From JBBTXL01 sp038062295 (GTDB taxonomy: Bacteria; Patescibacteriota; Minisyncoccia; GWC2-36-17; WO2-46-25), in NCBI GenBank assembly GCA_038062295.1, contig JBBTXL010000022.1, positions 1-34,593 on the forward strand: DNA of 34,593 bases, in the 5' to 3' direction. Under the pieces are notes generated by a model. The model had not been told where the DNA came from. It ran no database searches and saw nothing but the letters and a program-made list of their open reading frames with translations. Below are positions 1 through 8,659 of this stretch, piece by piece. Both the position numbers and the translations under genes were made by a program. Position 1 is the stretch's first letter, and each line of letters starts with the position of its first letter.

Positions 1-2436
1 CTGCGTCGTGCGCGCAAGCGTTGGAATGGATGAAAGGTCCGTCCGAATAACCTGTCCCTTCTGCGACATGGCAATAAGGTCCTTGTCGTTCTGCTCCAGG
101 AGGAGGGATGCGATCACTTTCCCTGTCTTTTCCGTCACTTTGTATGTTTTAACCCCCTGCCCGCCGCGGGACTGGAGACGGTACTCGTCAAGCGCCGTGC
201 GCTTCCCGAAACCGTTCTCGCTGACGACCAGCAGTTCAAGCGCCTTTTCTTTGCCGCGCGGAATAACGCCAAACCCAACCACCGTGTCGCCGCTTTTGAG
301 CGTGATCGCGCGAACGCCCGCCGCGGTCCGCCCCATGGGACGAACTTGCTTCTCGGCAAAGCGGATCGCCTTGCCGTTCCGCGTCAGCAGAACGATCTCG
401 TCGTTCCCTCGCGAAAGCTTGACCCACTTGAGCGCATCCGTCCCTTTCAAAGAGATCGCCTGCACTCCCGTGCGGCGCACGGTACTGAATTCGCTCGTGC
501 TGACCTTTTTTATTATACCATTTTTCGTCGCCATGATTAAATACGCGCCGGAGTCACCGGGAGCCACCCCCCCTTTCACGCGCCCCTTTTTCCCGAGCTG
601 CTCTTTGACCGCAACCAGCGCGGTAATGGTGTCTTGCTGCTGAATGTCCAGAATATTCGCGATCGCCTTGCCGCGCGAGGTCCTGCCCGACTCCGGAACT
701 TCATACGCTTTTATTTGAAATACTTTTCCTCTGTTCGTGAACAGCAGCAGATTATCGTGCGTACTCGCCGATATAAAATGTTCCACCGCGTCTTCCTCTT
801 TTGTTTCCATGCCGGTCACACCCTTGCCGCCGCGCTTTTGCGTCCGATACGCCGTCGGATTCACCCGTTTGATATAACCACCATACGAGATCGCGATCAC
901 CGAGCTTTCTTCCGGAATAAGATCCTCTTCCCGAAATTCCGATACGGCGCCTTTCACGACTTTTGTCCGCCGTTCGTCGGCGTACTTTGCTCTCATATCC
1001 AGCAGTTCGTCCTTGATAACACCCGCAACTTTCGTACGGTCTTTGAGGATCCCCTCCAAAAAGGTAATGAGCTTTTTCTTTTCTTTCAGCTCATCCTCTA
1101 TCTTTTTTCGCTCAAGCCCCGCGAGCGTAGCGAGCCGCATTTCCAGGATCGCCGTTGCCTGCACCTCCGACAACCGAAACGACTTCATCAACCCCGCGTG
1201 TGCGAGCTCTTTCGTTTCCGACTTTTTAATGAGCGCGATCACCGCGTCAATATGGTCAAGCGCTTTTGAAAGCCCTTCCAAAATATGCGCGCGCTCTTTC
1301 GCTTTGGTAAGGTCGTAGCGCGTCCGGCGCGTCACCACATCCACGCGGTGCGCGATAAAATGTTCCAGGACGCCTTTCAAAGACAATACGGTCGGCTGAA
1401 TGCCGTCCACCAGCGCCAGCATGTTGATATGGAACACTTTTTGGAGGTCGGTGAACTTGAACAGTTTGTTCAAAACCTTTTGGGGGAACGCGTCGTTTTT
1501 GAGGTCGATCACGATGCGCAAGCCCTCTTTATCGGACTCATCCCGAATATCTTTGATACCCTCCACTCTTTTCTCTTTCACGAGCTCCGCCATCTTTTCG
1601 ATGAGCGACGACTTGTTCACCTGAAACGGAATTTCGCTCACGACGATCTGCTGGTGTCCGCTTTTCGTTTCCGCGATCTCCGTTGCTGCGCGCACCGTCA
1701 TCGGGCCCTTGCCGGTGCTATAGGTGACCATAATGTCGCGCTGGTTATACACGATCCCGCCGGTCGGGAAGTCCGGCCCTTTCACGAACGTAAGCAGATC
1801 CTCCACGCTCGCCGCGGGATGGTCAATAAGATGCACCGTCGCGTCCACGACCTCGCCCAAGTTATGCGGCGGAATGGTGGTTGCCATGCCGACCGCGATC
1901 CCCGTCTGGCCGGAGAGCAAAAGCTGCGGGACCTTTGCGGGCAGCACCTTTGGTTCGGTGCGAGTGGCGTCATAATTATCCGCAAAGTCAACCGTTTCTT
2001 TCTCGATGTCGGCGAGCATCTCCTCGGCGAGCGCACGCATGCGTGCTTCCGTATACCGCATCGCCGCCGGCGCATCCCCGTCGATGGAACCGAAGTTCCC
2101 CTGCCCGTCCACCAGCGGATAGCGCAGGGAAAATGTTTGCGCCATGCGCGCGAGCGCGTCGTAGATCGCCATGTCGCCATGGGGATGGTACTTCCCCATC
2201 GTGTCGCCGACAATGCGCGCGCATTTCAAAAACTTTGCGGTGTGCCGCAACCCAAGCTCCGACATCGCGTACAAGATGCGCCGGTGCACCGGTTTCAGAC
2301 CGTCCCGCACATCGGGCAGCGCCCGCGCAACGATCACCGACATCGCGTAGTCGAGGTACGACTCCCGCATTTCGTCGGTCACCTCCCGCCCCTCGATCGT
2401 GCCGATATGGAATTTCTCTTTTGGTTCTTCCGCCAT
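1..2436 (-). CDS. gyrA: DNA gyrase subunit A (3' end cut by window edge)
   Basis: The A subunit of type II topoisomerase breaks and rejoins DNA and, with GyrB, introduces negative supercoils. About 812 residues are visible from the ATG at 2436. The N-terminal breakage-reunion domain carries the catalytic tyrosine in the context AAMRYTE (about Tyr128). The C-terminal beta-pinwheel domain carries a GyrA-box, QKRGGKG, at about residue 533, which argues for gyrase rather than ParC. The reading frame runs off the left edge, so the C-terminus is missing. The start is preceded by AGGA four bases upstream, one of the few Shine-Dalgarno-like sites here. It follows the small membrane gene by 11 bases and is probably cotranscribed with it. 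The position equivalent to E. coli Ser83 is Met89 (HPHGDMAIYD), which is unusual in the quinolone-resistance region. Confidence 0.97.
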   Translation of the reverse strand, partial: MAEEPKEKFHIGTIEGREVTDEMRESYLDYAMSVIVARALPDVRDGLKPVHRRILYAMSELGLRHTAKFLKCARIVGDTMGKYHPHGDMAIYDALARMAQTFSLRYPLVDGQGNFGSIDGDAPAAMRYTEARMRALAEEMLADIEKETVDFADNYDATRTEPKVLPAKVPQLLLSGQTGIAVGMATTIPPHNLGEVVDATVHLIDHPAASVEDLLTFVKGPDFPTGGIVYNQRDIMVTYSTGKGPMTVRAATEIAETKSGHQQIVVSEIPFQVNKSSLIEKMAELVKEKRVEGIKDIRDESDKEGLRIVIDLKNDAFPQKVLNKLFKFTDLQKVFHINMLALVDGIQPTVLSLKGVLEHFIAHRVDVVTRRTRYDLTKAKERAHILEGLSKALDHIDAVIALIKKSETKELAHAGLMKSFRLSEVQATAILEMRLATLAGLERKKIEDELKEKKKLITFLEGILKDRTKVAGVIKDELLDMRAKYADERRTKVVKGAVSEFREEDLIPEESSVIAISYGGYIKRVNPTAYRTQKRGGKGVTGMETKEEDAVEHFISASTHDNLLLFTNRGKVFQIKAYEVPESGRTSRGKAIANILDIQQQDTITALVAVKEQLGKKGRVKGGVAPGDSGAYLIMATKNGIIKKVSTSEFSTVRRTGVQAISLKGTDALKWVKLSRGNDEIVLLTRNGKAIRFAEKQVRPMGRTAAGVRAITLKSGDTVVGFGVIPRGKEKALELLVVSENGFGKRTALDEYRLQSRGGQGVKTYKVTEKTGKVIASLLLEQNDKDLIAMSQKGQVIRTDLSSIPTLARTTQ

Positions 2437-2447
2437 GGTTCCTGTGT

Positions 2448-2693
2448 TTACTCAAACGAACGCATAATATCCTTGACCGCCGCACCCACGCCGTCCTTCA
2501 GTTCCGGCAAATGGAACTCGCCAAGCCCCCCTTCCCTGCGCTGTTCCTCGTGCACCGCATACGCCACCGTGCGGGAAAGCGACAACAGATACGCGGAAAA
2601 CACCAGAATGAAAAAACCGATCATGGCAACGACAAAGATCTTGCGTTTCACCGCATGCGGCTGCTCTTTGAGTTTTTGTAAAAAATCACCCAT
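2448..2693 (-). CDS. Small single-pass membrane protein, unknown function
   Basis: An 81-residue protein that I do not recognise. It has a basic N-terminus (about residues 1-18), one strong hydrophobic helix at about residues 19-42 (KIFVVAMIGFFILVFSAYLL), then a charged tail of about 38 residues. The topology suggests a short cytoplasmic start, one membrane span and a soluble C-terminal tail, or the reverse. It sits 4 bases downstream of the metallo-beta-lactamase-like gene and 11 bases upstream of gyrA in the same direction, so it probably belongs to one short operon. Its length and position between two real genes support it as coding. No function is proposed. Confidence 0.75.
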   Translation of the reverse strand: MGDFLQKLKEQPHAVKRKIFVVAMIGFFILVFSAYLLSLSRTVAYAVHEEQRREGGLGEFHLPELKDGVGAAVKDIMRSFE

Positions 2694-2697
2694 ATCG

Positions 2698-3363
2698 TTA
2701 TGTCGGCGACGCGCACACGACCAGCCGCGTTTCTTCCTGCGGCAGGTCCTTCTTTTTGACCGTGAATTTTTCCACCGGCTCGACGGCGGGCCCTCCCATC
2801 GCTTTCACGAATGCGGGCAACCCTTCAAGCGCAAACGTGAGCTTGGGGATCTTGTACAGCATGGGAATCGTCACGCGCGGCTCGATCTCGCCGATGACCG
2901 ACACTGCACCCTCGGCATCCAACGCGGCAAGCTCGCTCGCGCCGCTTTGGTGCTTCCCGCCAACCGGGACCATGAGAATATCCACGCCGCCCATGTGTTC
3001 CAGCAGGCGCTCCGCCTCTTCCTTGCTGATGCTGTCCAGATGGCACAGCGTCATGCCGTCCATGCGGATAAGATACGCCGTTGATTTTTTCGGCATTCCT
3101 TTCCCTTTCGGCGCGGGATGAAAGAATGTAAACCCGCTCACGCCAACACCGCGCACTTCATACTCTCCCGCGCCCGCAATGACAAACCCGGCGTCCAATG
3201 ATTTGAGCGCATCGCGGCGCGCGTCATCGTCGGAAAAGAGCACAATATCCGCACGCCCCCGTACCATAGGAAGCCCGGTGGCGGTCCCAAAAGGACTCAC
3301 GACGACCGTGAGGTCGCCGCTTATGAGCTTAAAACAGGACTGTCCGTACCACGAAATTTGCAT
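2698..3363 (-). CDS. UlaG-like metallo-beta-lactamase-fold protein lacking metal ligands
   Basis: A 221-residue protein. The opening ISWYGQSCFKL and the later VDILMVPVGG place it in the UlaG-like branch of the metallo-beta-lactamase superfamily, whose usual members are metal-dependent hydrolases. The fold signatures are present, but the metal site is not. Where the family has HxHxDH there is SDDDARRD (residues 44-51), and the late IPMHY-like motif reads IPMLYK. It is therefore probably a non-catalytic or repurposed member. It is the first gene of a run with the small membrane protein and gyrA. Its -10 box (TAAAAT, 3370-3375) lies 6 bases before the ATG. It is divergent from the VirB2-like gene at 3417 and shares a 53-base intergenic region with it. 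The fold assignment is firm; substrate and activity are unknown. Confidence 0.85.
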   Translation of the reverse strand: MQISWYGQSCFKLISGDLTVVVSPFGTATGLPMVRGRADIVLFSDDDARRDALKSLDAGFVIAGAGEYEVRGVGVSGFTFFHPAPKGKGMPKKSTAYLIRMDGMTLCHLDSISKEEAERLLEHMGGVDILMVPVGGKHQSGASELAALDAEGAVSVIGEIEPRVTIPMLYKIPKLTFALEGLPAFVKAMGGPAVEPVEKFTVKKKDLPQEETRLVVCASPT

Positions 3364-3369
3364 GATGTT

Positions 3370-3410
3370 ATTTTAGCAGATTTTGCGGGGAAAATAAAGG
3401 GTGGTACAAT
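3370..3410. promoter_or_regulatory. Divergent leaderless promoter pair
   Basis: On the plus strand TTGCGG (3383-3388), a 16-base spacer and TACAAT (3405-3410) end 6 bases before the ATG at 3417. On the minus strand TTTATT (3393-3398), a 17-base spacer and TAAAAT (3370-3375) end 6 bases before the ATG at 3363. The expected transcription starts coincide with the start codons, and neither gene has a Shine-Dalgarno site. The assignment is by motif only. Confidence 0.6.
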
Positions 3411-3416
3411 GCCGAT

Positions 3417-4481
3417 ATGGCGCTTGCGCGAAACAAAAAACTCCTCATAACGCTTGGCATTTTGAGTGTCGCCATACCACTCGTCGCGCTTGCCGCGGGA
3501 CTCGTGCCGTGCGGCACAACCGACGACCCCGCAACGCCCCTCAATGAAGGAGTTGCATGCAACCTCTGCCACCTCTATACTCTTGCACAAGGCATCACCA
3601 ACTGGCTCATGTTTACCGCAGCGCCGCTGGCGGCCGTGCTTGCCATTGCCGTTGGGGGATTTTACATTCTTATTTCGGGAGAAAATGCGGGAATGCGAAG
3701 TCGGGGGTTTGGCGTCATCAAAACGACCGTCATTGGCCTGCTCATCACTTTCGCCGCGTGGATCGTTATTAACGAACTTCTTTTATTTTTTGCGAAATCA
3801 GCAACACAACCGGCCGGATCAACGGTGGTAATCGGCGGAGGAAAACCGGAATCAAACAGAGTTCTGCTTCCTTGGAACCAGATTCAATGCTTTCCGCCGT
3901 TGCCGCCGCAACGAGCGGCTGTGCCGGGCGCGCCGGCAGGCTGCGACAACAGCGGCGGCGCTGATGACAGGAACGGTTGCGCGAGACTAGCACTCTACAA
4001 AGCTGAAATACAAGTCAAAACCAATTATTGCCAAACATTTAACGGACCGGCAGAGGACGGCAGTCAGTGTTGCACCACGGTAGCGCAACTCCCGAACGAC
4101 GCCGTAGAGAGCCTTGTAACCTTACAAAAAGCTTTGAAGGAACAGCATCCGAGCAGCAACTTAAACATCACCGGCGGAACGGAACAGGCATGCCACACAA
4201 CACATGGGCCAAACATTGCAACCGTTGATATAAGTAAAAGCCCGATTGTAAATGATTTTATCTGCCGATCGGTGGTACTCATGCAAAATAGGGCGCAACG
4301 CGTGGGGTACGACCCAACGTATGACTATACGTATAACAATGTCACCAGTGTAGATCATGGTGAATGTTCGGGAGCAGCCGTAAAAAGCAACACATCTCTT
4401 GGGCCGTACTATGGGGCCGGAAGCATCATTAGTGGAGCAGAAATTTTAAACGAAAAGAACCACTGGCACATTGAATTTTAA
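3417..4481 (+). CDS. VirB2/TrbC-like membrane domain fused to an M15-like peptidase domain
   Basis: A 354-residue two-part protein. Residues 1-27 form a signal/anchor helix. Residues 45-128 resemble the VirB2/TrbC-type small membrane proteins common in Parcubacteria: a CNLC pair, a hydrophobic helix at about 62-87, a glycine/arginine loop, and a second helix at about 101-126. After a proline-rich linker (about 140-180) comes an extracytoplasmic domain with several cysteines. It ends with H260, H263, an aspartate in ATVDI (D271) and a terminal NHWHIEF (H349, H351). That spacing resembles the zinc ligands of M15 / D-Ala-D-Ala peptidases (HxxGxAxD followed by HWH), although one residue appears inserted. 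A membrane-anchored cell-wall hydrolase linked to a pilus or secretion apparatus is the likely reading. The gene is monocistronic and leaderless, and its stop is one base from the convergent tatD stop. Confidence 0.8.
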   Translation: MALARNKKLLITLGILSVAIPLVALAAGLVPCGTTDDPATPLNEGVACNLCHLYTLAQGITNWLMFTAAPLAAVLAIAVGGFYILISGENAGMRSRGFGVIKTTVIGLLITFAAWIVINELLLFFAKSATQPAGSTVVIGGGKPESNRVLLPWNQIQCFPPLPPQRAAVPGAPAGCDNSGGADDRNGCARLALYKAEIQVKTNYCQTFNGPAEDGSQCCTTVAQLPNDAVESLVTLQKALKEQHPSSNLNITGGTEQACHTTHGPNIATVDISKSPIVNDFICRSVVLMQNRAQRVGYDPTYDYTYNNVTSVDHGECSGAAVKSNTSLGPYYGAGSIISGAEILNEKNHWHIEF

Positions 4482-4482
4482 A

Positions 4483-5256
4483 TTACTCAACGTCAAACAA
4501 CCTTCGTGCGTTCACAGCCGTCTGTTCCGCAACTTCCTCGTAACGTACTCCTTTTATCTCCGCAATTTTTTCCGCAACGAACCGCACGAAGGGCGGTTCG
4601 TTCCGTTTCCCACGATATGGCACTGGCGCAACGAACGGCGCGTCAGTTTCTATGAGCATACGCTCCAGCGGAATGCGTTTGAGTTCTTCGGCGTATGCAT
4701 AGTTTGAAAACGTAACGACGCCCGCAAACGAAAGGTAAAACCCCATCGCACGGTACGCCTCCGCGTTTTCCCCCGCTCCTTCTCCGCCGAAAAAATGCAT
4801 CACGCCACCTTTGGAAAGTAGTGAGTGGTATGTGGTAAGTAGTTGGAGTAGGTCGGGGTGTGCGTTCCGACAATGAATGATGAGCGGCTTGCCAACTTCG
4901 TGCGCAAGCTGAATATGTTTTATGAAAAACTCCTTTTGGAGCTCTTGTTTGCTTTTTTCCGTCGTCCGAAAATAGTCCAGTCCCGTTTCACCGATGGCAA
5001 CAACGTTCTCATCACGCGCGAGAAGCGCAACGGTTTCAAAATCGGCCTCCGGCGAAACTTCATTCGGATGGATGCCGGATGACGCATAGACACCGTTGCC
5101 CGCGCTACGCCCAAGCGCAACGGCTTTTTGCGAATCGGCGGCATCAGTGCCGACATTCAGCATGCTCACGCCTTCGGCGCGGCAGCGCGCGAGCACCGCA
5201 TCGCGATCCTCGTCAAAATCTTTGAAATGAAGATGGGTATGGGAGTCAAACAGCAT
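4483..5256 (-). CDS. tatD: TatD family metal-dependent DNase
   Basis: A 257-residue TIM-barrel hydrolase of the TatD family, which acts as a 3'-5' exonuclease or deoxyribonuclease on DNA and may help in DNA quality control. Visible metal ligands are the opening DSHTHLH, the glutamate in AIGETGLDYF, the histidine in PLIIHCRNAH, and the aspartate in LIETDAPF. The length matches the family. I chose the ATG at 5256 (MLFDSHTH) because the family starts just before the HxH motif; an earlier in-frame start at 5268 would add four residues. A repeat with inverted ends begins 5 bases upstream. The gene converges on the VirB2-like/M15-like gene with a single base between the stops. Confidence 0.95.
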   Translation of the reverse strand: MLFDSHTHLHFKDFDEDRDAVLARCRAEGVSMLNVGTDAADSQKAVALGRSAGNGVYASSGIHPNEVSPEADFETVALLARDENVVAIGETGLDYFRTTEKSKQELQKEFFIKHIQLAHEVGKPLIIHCRNAHPDLLQLLTTYHSLLSKGGVMHFFGGEGAGENAEAYRAMGFYLSFAGVVTFSNYAYAEELKRIPLERMLIETDAPFVAPVPYRGKRNEPPFVRFVAEKIAEIKGVRYEEVAEQTAVNARRLFDVE

Positions 5257-5260
5257 ATGC

Positions 5261-5365
5261 GATACCAATATACGAATGCATGCGAATGCAACGAATGGCT
5301 ACGAATTCCCGTTCCAGAGCATTGGTATGATTCGTATCATGTGTACTCATTTGCATATTGGTATC
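5261..5365. repeat. Intergenic repeat with 11-bp inverted ends and tandem decamers
   Basis: The ends GATACCAATAT (5261-5271) and ATATTGGTATC (5355-5365) are perfect reverse complements. Inside lie four roughly 10-base units sharing CGAAT (5271-5310) and another ATTGGTAT copy near 5321. The element fills the whole space between the metG stop and the tatD start and overlaps the metG stop codon. It could be a dispersed repeat or a structured regulatory RNA. Confidence 0.6.
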
Positions 5366-6860
5366 ATGGTGCAAGCCGCGGGAACAGCGGCTGCGCCGGT
5401 TTGGTGAACACCACATACCGACCTGCTGTTTCGGACGCGCCAACCCCGAGCGCCCCGCGGATCTTTTCGGCCGTATCGGGCATGAACGGCGCACACAGCT
5501 CCGCAACCACAAACAAAACACCGGCAAGATCATGCATCACCCGTACGGCGGCCGCGGGGTCGGACGACGGAAGCTCCCAGAGCTTGGTGCTATCCACCAG
5601 TTTGTTGGCCTCTTTCACCAGCCGCGTTACTGCCGACAGCGCGTGATGTAGCTGAAAATTGCCGATATGCTCCTCGTACGTTGTGCGCGCCGTGCGGAGT
5701 GCCTCCGAAAACGCGCCGTCAAGCGTGATATTCCCGAACACGTCGGGATACTTTTCTCCGACCGTCACCACGCGCGACACCAGGTTGCCGATACCGTTCT
5801 GAAGATCTGCCGCGTACCGCTCGTGAAACCGGGCGAACGAGAAATCGCCGTCGTCATCTGACGGAATTTCTGCACACAACAGATACCGCACCGCATCTTT
5901 CCCGAATTGTTGCAGCAACATATCCGACCCAACAACATTGCCAAGTGATTTTGACATTTTGCGCCCTTCCACATTGATATGCCCGTGAATAAAGATCGCC
6001 CGCGGAGGCGGCAGCGCAAGCGCCAGCAGCATCGCCGGCCACAGCATGGTGTGGAACCGCGCAATATCCTTGCCGATAATGTGGATGTCGGCCGGCCATC
6101 GTTTCGCGAACACGTCCGTCCCGAACCCGGCTCCCGAAAGATAATTCAGGAGCGCATCCACCCACACATACACGGTTTGGGAGTCGTCATGGGGCATAGC
6201 TATCCCCCATGGGATCGTTGCGGAGGGACGCGATATACTCACGTCCCGCACCCCTTCTTCCGAAAACAGGTTGAGCATTTCCTTCTTACGGTGCGCCGGC
6301 ACGACGCGGATGACATCTTCCCGGATCATTCGCTCCACCTCGCGCGCGTATTTTGAAAATCTGAAAAAGTAATTTTCCTCGTAGATCCGTTCGGGCTGCC
6401 GCTCATGGATCACACAGGTACCGTCATCCGCGATCTCCGCTTCGCGCAGGAACGCTTCGCATCCCGTACAGTAGCGCCCCTCGTATTTGTCTTTATAAAT
6501 ATCGCCGTTGCTTTTGAGCTGTTGCAGAACTTTTTGCACGACAGGAATGTGCCGCTGCTCGTCGCTCGTGCGGATAAAATCATCGTTCGTGATACCCAGC
6601 GCCGCGCCCAGTTCGTGAAACTGCGCGGAAAACGTGTCCGCGTATTGTTGCGGCGTCGCGCCTTCTTTTTCCGCTGCTTCTTGTATCTTTTTTCCGTGTT
6701 CGTCCGTGCCGGTCAAAAAAAATACGCGCTCACCGCGAGTGCGGTGATAGCGCGCCACAACATCCGCTTCCAAAAGTTCCAGGGCAAAACCGATGTGCGG
6801 CGCCGCATTTACATACGGAATGGAGGTGGTAATATAAAAATCTTTTTTCTGCTCCGCCAT
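5364..6860 (-). CDS. metG: Methionyl-tRNA synthetase
   Basis: Charges tRNA-Met with methionine in the cytoplasm. From the ATG at 6860 the protein is 498 residues. It has the class I start YITTSIPYVNAAPHIG, with HIG as the HIGH box, a zinc-knuckle remnant CTGCEAFL, a WVDALLNYLSG segment, and the KMSKS loop in EGRKMSKSLG. The C-terminal part is the anticodon-binding helical domain. The extra EMAP/Trbp111-like domain found in many longer enzymes is absent. TATGAT at 6873-6878 lies 12 bases before this start, and an upstream in-frame ATG at 6872 abuts the box, so I prefer 6860. rsmI ends 57 bases upstream. The stop codon lies inside the inverted end of the repeat at 5261-5365. Confidence 0.97.
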   Translation of the reverse strand: MAEQKKDFYITTSIPYVNAAPHIGFALELLEADVVARYHRTRGERVFFLTGTDEHGKKIQEAAEKEGATPQQYADTFSAQFHELGAALGITNDDFIRTSDEQRHIPVVQKVLQQLKSNGDIYKDKYEGRYCTGCEAFLREAEIADDGTCVIHERQPERIYEENYFFRFSKYAREVERMIREDVIRVVPAHRKKEMLNLFSEEGVRDVSISRPSATIPWGIAMPHDDSQTVYVWVDALLNYLSGAGFGTDVFAKRWPADIHIIGKDIARFHTMLWPAMLLALALPPPRAIFIHGHINVEGRKMSKSLGNVVGSDMLLQQFGKDAVRYLLCAEIPSDDDGDFSFARFHERYAADLQNGIGNLVSRVVTVGEKYPDVFGNITLDGAFSEALRTARTTYEEHIGNFQLHHALSAVTRLVKEANKLVDSTKLWELPSSDPAAAVRVMHDLAGVLFVVAELCAPFMPDTAEKIRGALGVGASETAGRYVVFTKPAQPLFPRLAP

Positions 6861-6917
6861 GGTACGAAGCATATCATATCACCCGCGTTTCTTCAAAACA
6901 CGCGAGCTGTCGCACGC

Positions 6918-7595
6918 TCACCGCGCGCGAACCACCACAACGAACTCGCCGCGCGTATCGTCGGCGCGCAGGGCGGCGCAACACTCCGCTGCCGTGCCGC
7001 GATAGAACGACTCAAACTGCTTGGTGAGTTCTCGCGCCACCATCACGGACCGCTCACCGACGGCTGCGGCGAGCGCCGTAAGCGTTTTTTCAATGCGGTG
7101 TTTTGATTCGTAAAACACAACAGTTTCTTCCGTCGCGGCAACTGTTTTAAAAAATACTGTGCGGCCTTTTTTGTGGGGCGGAAATCCCAAGAACAAAAAA
7201 CGGTCGGCCGGAAAACCGGAAACCGAAAGCGCGGACACTGCGGCGCTTGCCCCGGGGATCGGCACAATACGTGCGCTTGCCCCCAGTTCTTTTACAACAC
7301 GTTCAACCAGCATGCCGCCCGGGTCGGAAATCCCCGGCGTGCCGGCGTCGGATACCAATGCGACATCTTTCCCTGCCGCCAACAGCGCAAGGATGCGCGC
7401 CGCATGCGCGGCGGTACTGTGCTGGTGATACGATACCAACGGCACGCTGATGCCGTGACGCGCCAACAATTTGTGCGTTACCCGCGTATCCTCGCACGCA
7501 ATGGTATCAACGTGCCGCAGTGTTGCAAGCGCGCGAAGCGTGATGTCGTCCATATTTCCCACCGGCGTCGCGACAATGAACAGTGTTCCCGTCAT
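6918..7595 (-). CDS. rsmI: 16S rRNA (cytidine1402-2'-O)-methyltransferase
   Basis: A 225-residue SAM-dependent tetrapyrrole-methylase-fold enzyme that 2'-O-methylates C1402 in the decoding centre of 16S rRNA. It begins GTLFIVATPVGNMDDITLRA, the RsmI signature, and continues with IACEDTRVTHKLL, ALVSDAGTPGISDPG and a GFPPHKKGR segment. E. coli RsmI is about 286 residues, so this copy lacks the C-terminal extension. The start ATGA overlaps the stop of the upstream AI-2E gene by four bases, indicating translational coupling. Confidence 0.95.
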   Translation of the reverse strand: MTGTLFIVATPVGNMDDITLRALATLRHVDTIACEDTRVTHKLLARHGISVPLVSYHQHSTAAHAARILALLAAGKDVALVSDAGTPGISDPGGMLVERVVKELGASARIVPIPGASAAVSALSVSGFPADRFLFLGFPPHKKGRTVFFKTVAATEETVVFYESKHRIEKTLTALAAAVGERSVMVARELTKQFESFYRGTAAECCAALRADDTRGEFVVVVRAR

Positions 7596-8653
7596 GCCGC
7601 GTGGGCGCGTTCAGTGCTCTTGTCTGTCGCTTTGTGTTTTGCAAAATCATCCAGCAGTTCGCCCGCGATCGTCGCAAGCGGCACCGCAATGATCATTCCC
7701 AGAACACCGCCCAGGTGCGCACCGGCAAGCAACGCGACGATCACCACCACGGGGTTCAATCCCGTAACCCGCTTCATCAGCAACGGTACTAAAATATGAT
7801 TTTCCACCTGTTGCAAAATAACATAGAACACGAGGGTCAGAAGCGCTAAGAACGGGGAGATGATGATCGCGAGCGAAATACCGAGCACGGCAGAAAGCAG
7901 CGGTCCGACGATCGGGACGATCTCAAACAGCGCCGCCGCAACGCCCAGGAGGAGCGCGTACGGAACGCCAATGAACGATAGTCCAATGAACACCGTCACG
8001 CCCACGATCAGCGCAAGAAGCAGCTGCCCCTGCAGCCACCGTCCGAGTTTGTGCTCCACGCGGGTCCAGAGGTCCACGACATATGCTTCATTGGCCTTGG
8101 GCGTGACCAGGCGCAAAAAATCCTCCACCCCCCGCCGCTGGATGGCAAGATAAAACGAGGTGACCAGCACCGCGCCGAAGGCGACGACGCCGCCAAACGC
8201 CCCCGCAACAACACTTAAAAATCCGGAGGTCACCGACCGTATCTTTTCACCGAAGGTAATAAGAAATTCCTGCGCGTTCTTTGCGGCGTCAGGCGAGATG
8301 CCGCGCGTCGTTTTGAAGATCTGTTTGGTAACCGTTTCGTAATATTCGGGAATGAGTCCGGCAAGCTGTTTCAGCTCATCTACGATGGGCGGGATAATAA
8401 GATACAACACCAGTACGAATGCGGCCACACACAGCAAATACACCACAATAACCGTTCCCATGCGCGGGATGCGTTTGCGTTCAAAAAGATCCGCAAGCGG
8501 CGCGATCGCCGACGCGATAATGATGGCCAAAAACAGAAGTGCCACGATCTCTTTGACCAGATACAAAAACCACAGCCCCAAAACGACGAATGCGACCTTC
8601 ACGATGGACGCAAGCGAAATATTCACTGGTTGGTTTTTGAGCATGCCTGCCAT
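7592..8653 (-). CDS. AI-2E family transporter (YdiK/PerM-like)
   Basis: A 353-residue polytopic membrane protein of the AI-2E (PerM) family. The family is named for autoinducer-2 export, but members also include sodium/proton antiporters and proteins of unknown cargo, so no substrate is claimed. Two N-terminal hydrophobic helices (about residues 13-45), a pair near 60-85, a soluble middle segment (about 85-150) and a run of helices from 150 to 340 match the family. The motif PIVGPLLSAVLG and the ending VPLATIAGELLDDF are typical. A clear promoter (TTTACT, 17 bases, TAGACT at 8660-8665) ends 6 bases before the ATG, so the message should be leaderless. It leads an operon with rsmI through a four-base ATGA overlap. 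Confidence 0.9.
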   Translation of the reverse strand: MAGMLKNQPVNISLASIVKVAFVVLGLWFLYLVKEIVALLFLAIIIASAIAPLADLFERKRIPRMGTVIVVYLLCVAAFVLVLYLIIPPIVDELKQLAGLIPEYYETVTKQIFKTTRGISPDAAKNAQEFLITFGEKIRSVTSGFLSVVAGAFGGVVAFGAVLVTSFYLAIQRRGVEDFLRLVTPKANEAYVVDLWTRVEHKLGRWLQGQLLLALIVGVTVFIGLSFIGVPYALLLGVAAALFEIVPIVGPLLSAVLGISLAIIISPFLALLTLVFYVILQQVENHILVPLLMKRVTGLNPVVVIVALLAGAHLGGVLGMIIAVPLATIAGELLDDFAKHKATDKSTERAHAA

Positions 8654-8659
8654 GAACGA

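Noticed and set aside
1285..3084. A long plus-strand ORF opposite gyrA
   Set aside because: Its product is rich in histidine and arginine without domains, and it lies antisense to gyrA, the membrane gene and the MBL-like gene, all of which are well supported.
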